From SLFT01 sp964493075 (lineage in GTDB: Bacteria; Hydrogenedentota; Hydrogenedentia; Hydrogenedentales; CAITNO01): 11,636 nucleotides of DNA. How positions within the stretch are numbered: position 1 is the first letter of the stretch; each line of letters begins with the position of its first letter. This document shows, piece by piece, positions 8,624 through 11,636 of this stretch. A model generated the notes under the pieces. It ran no database searches. It was not told the origin of the DNA and was given only the letters and a program-made list of their open reading frames with translations. The stretch covers positions 1-11,636 of the forward strand of contig CAZBNU010000122.1 of assembly GCA_964493075.1 (NCBI GenBank), written 5' to 3'. A program made the translations under genes and the position numbers.

Positions 8624-8652
8624 ACTATACATCGAGTGAACAAAAGAATCAA
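8624..8652 (-). promoter_or_regulatory. Sigma-70-like promoter for the metal-efflux operon
   Basis: On the minus strand TTGATT (8652-8647) and TATAGT (8629-8624) are separated by exactly 17 bases (4 of 6 and 5 of 6 matches to consensus). Transcription would begin near 8617, leaving a leader of about 27 bases before the ATG at 8590. The 17-base spacer argues against direct MerR/CueR-type control, which uses 19-20 bases. It is placed between thrS and the first efflux gene. Confidence 0.6.
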
Positions 8653-8665
8653 GAATGTTATGCCC

Positions 8666-8693
8666 GACGTGATGTTACACTATCCTACACGTC
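8666..8693. promoter_or_regulatory. Inverted repeat upstream of the efflux promoter, possible operator
   Basis: GACGTG (8666-8671) and CACGTC (8688-8693) form a perfect 6-base inverted repeat with a 16-base centre, ending 14 bases upstream of the -35 box. A nested GTG/CAC pair lies inside. Three CCTAC words occur on the plus strand in the same gap (8684, 8693, 8707). The placement suits an activator or two-component response regulator site, but a chance palindrome or weak thrS 3' hairpin is possible; no U-tract follows. Confidence 0.3.
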
Positions 8694-8715
8694 CTACAAT
8701 CACAAACCTACCGCA

Positions 8716-10545
8716 TCAGGGTGTAGGCAGCGCCACGTCGTCGAAGTTGTCCATGGTGCGTTCGGCGCGCATTTTCTTGAGCGTTTCGAGCGCAGTGGTG
8801 TGCGGTACGGACTGCTGTTCTTTCACGGCATACCGTCGCCAGGTTATGGATGCTTCCGCCTTTTCCTTTTCGCCCAGAATCCAGATATTCGGGATTTTGT
8901 GGGTAACGGCATTCCTGATTTTCTTGTTGAAACTTTCGTTACTGTCGTCCACTTCCACGCGGAAGAAGTTCTGGTGCAACAGGCCCTGCAGTTCTTCGGC
9001 ATAGTCAAGCAGCGCCGCGTTTACGGGCACCAGCCGCACCTGCACCGGCGCCATCCACGTGGGGAATGCGCCGCCATAGAACTCAATCAGAAACGAAATC
9101 ATGCGTTCGTGGGTGCTGAGCGGCGCACGATGTAGAATGTAGGGGCGTTTCTTTTCTCCATCGGCATCCACGTAGGTGAGGTCAAAGCGTTCAGGCATCA
9201 CAAAGTCGAGCTGACAGGTGGACACGGTTTCCTCGCGGCCCATAAGGTTCTTCACCTGAATGTCCACTTTTGGCCCGTAGAACGCTGCCTCGCCAATTTC
9301 CTCTTCATAGGCAATGCCCAGGCCATCCAACACCTTGCGCACCATCTCCTCATTCTGTTCCCAGTCGTCATAGCGGTCCACGAACTTAGCGCTGTTCTTA
9401 TCGTGCAACGAAAGACGTACGCGAAAATTGCCCATGCGCAAGTGGCCGTAGTACATCTGGTACATGGAGATGACGTTGCGGAATTCCGACTCAATCTGAT
9501 CGGGCGTACAGTAAATGTGGGCATCATTCATGCACATGGCACGCACACGCAGCAGCCCCGAAAGGGAGCCATGCTTCTCATAGCGGAACACATCGCCGTA
9601 TTCGCAGAGGCGTACGGGCAGCTCGCGGTAACTGCGCAGGCGTGATGCATAAATTTTGTGATGGTGAGGGCAGCACATGGGCCGCAGATAATACTCGTCA
9701 TTTTCATCCACCGGCATGGACGGATACATGCTGTCCTGGTAGTAGGGCACATGTCCGGAACGCAGGTACAGTTCCTTGCGCGTTACCGAAGGCGTAGTCA
9801 CACGCTGGTAACCTGCGAGAAACTCCGTCTCCCGCGCCCACTTCTCCAACTCATCCCGCAGCACCGTGCCATTGGGCGTCCACAGCGGCAGTCCCACACC
9901 GACTTCCGTGTCCTGAATGAACAGGTCCAGTTCATCGCCCAGTTTGCGGTGATCACGCTCCATGGCACGTTTGCGCATTTCAATGTATTCTTTGAGTTCA
10001 TCGCCGGAGGCGAACGCCAACCCGTAGATGCGGGTCAGCATGGGACGTTTTTCATCACCCCGCCAGTAGCTGCCGGAAATGCGGTCCAGTTTGAAGCAGT
10101 TCTTGGGCACCAGCCCTGTATGTTCCAGATGCGGGCCTTCGCACATGTCAACAAAATCGCCACTTGTGTAAAAGGAAAGCGTACCTTCAGCGACTTTGCC
10201 AAGATCAATTAGTTCCTGCGCATATTCCACCTTATAAACTTCGCCCCGTTCCTCCAGGAAGCGCAGCGCATCCTCGCACGATTTCTCTTCGCGAACAAAG
10301 GGCAGGCGTGCTTTTATAATACTGCGCATGTGCTGTTCCAGTTGCGTAAGTTCACCTTCGCCGATGGGGTTGCCGCCAAAGTCGAAGTCATAATAGAACC
10401 CGTTTTCTACAGGAGGGCCAAAGGCGAGTTTTGCGTCGGGGCGCATCTGTCTGACTGCTGCAGCCAGGATATGGGACAGGGAATGGCGTAGCGTATGGAG
10501 CGCCACCTCTTTTTCGTCTTTAGTAATAACTGCTGTTTTGCTCAT
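8716..10545 (-). CDS. thrS: Threonyl-tRNA synthetase, TGS-less form
   Basis: The enzyme charges tRNA-Thr with threonine in the cytoplasm. The 609-residue protein starts almost directly with the editing domain: HSLSH (21-25) and CEGPH (135-139) are the two zinc/editing motifs. The class II catalytic core follows: motif 1 around GVGLPLWTPNGTVLRDELE (216-234), motif 2 with CEYGDVFRYEKHGSLSGLLRVR (314-335, quoted in part) and motif 3 in HRAPLSTHERMISF (472-485). The active-site zinc ligands appear as C292, H343 and H472. The anticodon-binding domain runs from about 500 to the end. The E. coli enzyme has roughly 50-60 more residues at the N-terminus, the TGS domain. Here an in-frame TGA lies five codons upstream of the ATG, and only 99 non-coding bases precede it, so the domain is truly absent and not mis-started. 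GAGG lies 10 bases before the ATG. Motif wording (MCCPHHH, PLSTHER) differs from the common NCPGH and ILGSxER forms. Confidence 0.96.
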   Translation of the reverse strand: MSKTAVITKDEKEVALHTLRHSLSHILAAAVRQMRPDAKLAFGPPVENGFYYDFDFGGNPIGEGELTQLEQHMRSIIKARLPFVREEKSCEDALRFLEERGEVYKVEYAQELIDLGKVAEGTLSFYTSGDFVDMCEGPHLEHTGLVPKNCFKLDRISGSYWRGDEKRPMLTRIYGLAFASGDELKEYIEMRKRAMERDHRKLGDELDLFIQDTEVGVGLPLWTPNGTVLRDELEKWARETEFLAGYQRVTTPSVTRKELYLRSGHVPYYQDSMYPSMPVDENDEYYLRPMCCPHHHKIYASRLRSYRELPVRLCEYGDVFRYEKHGSLSGLLRVRAMCMNDAHIYCTPDQIESEFRNVISMYQMYYGHLRMGNFRVRLSLHDKNSAKFVDRYDDWEQNEEMVRKVLDGLGIAYEEEIGEAAFYGPKVDIQVKNLMGREETVSTCQLDFVMPERFDLTYVDADGEKKRPYILHRAPLSTHERMISFLIEFYGGAFPTWMAPVQVRLVPVNAALLDYAEELQGLLHQNFFRVEVDDSNESFNKKIRNAVTHKIPNIWILGEKEKAEASITWRRYAVKEQQSVPHTTALETLKKMRAERTMDNFDDVALPTP

Positions 10546-10591
10546 TTGAAAATAACCTCATACGCCATTTGGGCGGCGCGGAATTGTTGTT

Positions 10592-10640
10592 AAAAAAAAC
10601 ACCTGTCATACCCTTAATTACGAGATGCGGGCAACGACAG
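10592..10640 (-). terminator. Possible intrinsic terminator after the nuclease-like gene
   Basis: Reading the minus strand after the stop at 10645, CTGTC (10640-10636) can pair with GACAG (10607-10603), and GCCC with GGGT inside it. Three bases later there are eight T (10599-10592). The stem is short and broken by an internal loop, so the call is tentative. The same stretch contains a weak promoter-like pair (TTGCCC, 18 bases, TATGAC) that could serve thrS. Nothing else is evident in the 10546-10644 gap. Confidence 0.35.
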
Positions 10641-10644
10641 ACTA

Positions 10645-11636
10645 TCAGGGGATGTTGACGGGTATTGTAATACGCTGTCCATTGCGAATCACTTCCACCT
10701 TGAATTGTTTGGTATCTTTGAATTGGGGTGCCATATTCACAATTTGGGGGATACTCTGCACTGCAATGCCGTTCACATTGCTTATGATGTCGTTATCCTG
10801 AAATCCAAATTGTGAGGCATAGGGTATCTGACTGATATTCGTGGCGGTAAGACCCAGCGCATTACCGGCATCATCGGTCACAATGGTCGGCATGTGTTTT
10901 CCCATCAGCGCCATTGGATCAATGTCCTTGCCAAGGTCTTTGGGAAGACTTGCCGCCCCACGCGGTATATTTTCGGTCATGGTTCCCTTGGCTGCCAGAA
11001 CACGTGGCTCTTCCGCTTTGGGGGCAGGCTGCGTAGTTCGCGGTGCAGGCTTTGCGGCGGCTTGCTCTTCAAGCGTATAAGTGAACTGCTCCATGCCGTG
11101 GCTGTCCCGGAAATCCCATGGTGCAAGCGACAGCGGATCCGCGTACAGACCTACGGAATTGGAAATGGCCTCCGCATTGAGGCGACGAAGTAGCGCATCC
11201 TTCTGCGCATTTTTGCGATCCCACCAGGCCATACCCTGCGCAACCATGAGGTGACTGAGGCTTTCCCCATTGGTGTTGAATATCAATACAACGAGATTCT
11301 GCTGTGAATCGGTCGTCAGCACACTTACATTGACGCTCTCATTCAGAAATTTATCTACTGCGAACTGGCGGGCTTCCTGATAATAAGCCTGACCCGGTTC
11401 GGGAGAATCAATTCCGTATAACCGCGCCTTGATTGCGTTGCCATTGCGGTCAAGGATTACGATGGCGCCTGTCACAAAATCGGTCACGGTGGCACGATAG
11501 GTTTCCCGGGCGGGCGCATTCACAGACTTCAACATTTCATCCACTGTCATCCCCGCAATCAGGGAAACGGGCGCAGGCGGGGTATCCGGTGCCGCAGCTT
11601 CTTCGGCCTGCTCTTCGGCCGGTGGTTCACCTGCAA
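10645..11636 (-). CDS. SNase-like (thermonuclease) domain fused to PDZ/GspC-like domain, 5' end missing
   Basis: The frame is open through the right edge, so the start is outside. Upstream of the ATG at 11550 it still encodes a Glu/Ala/Pro-rich linker (AGEPPAEEQAEEAAAPD and on), which suggests an earlier signal or anchor. Numbering from that ATG, residues 17-148 match the staphylococcal nuclease fold: RATVTDFVTGAIVI, KARLYGIDSPE (41-51), EARQFAVDKFL, LSHLMVAQGMAWW (98-110), NSVGLYADP and PWDFRD. An Ala/Pro linker (164-188) leads to a C-terminal domain (about 221-301) resembling the PDZ-like domain of GspC: NISQIPYASQFGFQDNDII, then NVNGIAVQSIPQI and VEVIRNGQRITIPVNI. Of the S. aureus nuclease residues, Arg35, Asp40 and Glu43 correspond to R43, D48 and E51. 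Asp21 and Arg87 seem replaced by V26 and N85, so activity is doubtful. It may be a periplasmic or surface binding protein instead of a nuclease. Confidence 0.75.
   Translation of the reverse strand, partial: AGEPPAEEQAEEAAAPDTPPAPVSLIAGMTVDEMLKSVNAPARETYRATVTDFVTGAIVILDRNGNAIKARLYGIDSPEPGQAYYQEARQFAVDKFLNESVNVSVLTTDSQQNLVVLIFNTNGESLSHLMVAQGMAWWDRKNAQKDALLRRLNAEAISNSVGLYADPLSLAPWDFRDSHGMEQFTYTLEEQAAAKPAPRTTQPAPKAEEPRVLAAKGTMTENIPRGAASLPKDLGKDIDPMALMGKHMPTIVTDDAGNALGLTATNISQIPYASQFGFQDNDIISNVNGIAVQSIPQIVNMAPQFKDTKQFKVEVIRNGQRITIPVNIP

Noticed and set aside
10542..10568. Eight-codon upstream frame (MAYEVIFK) whose TGA overlaps the thrS ATG, as a regulatory leader peptide
   Set aside because: It has no ribosome-binding site, no Thr codons, and is short enough to occur by chance.
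10550..10580. GCGCC/GGCGT mini-hairpin before thrS as an E. coli-like thrS operator or T-box
   Set aside because: A 5-pair stem with one wobble is too small. No tRNA-like anticodon arm, T-box sequence or specifier loop is present in the 99-base gap.
1..11636. CRISPR arrays, tRNA or rRNA genes, insertion sequences, toxin-antitoxin pairs or phage defence genes
   Set aside because: No spaced direct repeats, tRNA-like cloverleafs, transposase motifs or nuclease/helicase defence cassettes were found on reading both strands.

Overview
The window carries six protein genes and looks like a contig from an uncultured, Gram-negative-type bacterium. It contains a 100-base run of N, which is normal for a draft or metagenome assembly. 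The efflux module needs two membranes. The sugar-hydrolase-like gene and the short form of threonyl-tRNA synthetase would suit a PVC-type lineage (Lentisphaerae, Verrucomicrobia, Planctomycetes) or a Hydrogenedentes-like one. That placement is an impression from protein character, not a proven assignment. Coding density is high, the longest non-coding stretch is about 125 bases, and no stretch over 300 bases lacks a gene.

Layout. Positions 1-2147 (+) hold the 3' part of a large protein that looks like a clan GH-D (alpha-galactosidase-like) glycoside hydrolase; its start lies left of the window. All other genes are on the minus strand and are read right to left. First comes a gene running in from beyond the right edge (to 10645), which encodes a staphylococcal-nuclease-like domain fused to a PDZ-like domain. 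Next is thrS (10545-8716), whose product lacks the usual N-terminal TGS domain. Then follows a four-gene heavy-metal efflux unit: a small exported Cys/His-rich protein (8590-8123), a membrane-fusion protein (8045-6591, interrupted by the N gap), a heavy-metal-type RND pump (6578-3408) and a TolC/CusC-type outer-membrane protein (3360-2155). The outer-membrane gene meets the hydrolase gene tail to tail with 7 bases between their stop codons.

How the genes work together. The RND pump, periplasmic adaptor and outer-membrane channel together form a CzcCBA/CusCBA-type tripartite exporter, encoded here in the order B-A-C. The small first gene resembles the CzcI-type proteins that often lead such operons and could bind or sense the metal in the periplasm. 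A well-formed sigma-70-like promoter (TTGATT, 17 bases, TATAGT) lies in the thrS/efflux gap. It sits over the first possible ATG of the small gene, so translation should begin 14 or 16 codons later. No regulator gene is visible in the window.

Points worth a second look: the last codons of the RND gene are made of a short palindromic repeat; the nuclease-like domain seems to have lost catalytic residues; the ThrRS is TGS-less with altered motifs; and the Cys/His-rich leader protein. I do not see a wholly new multi-gene system here.
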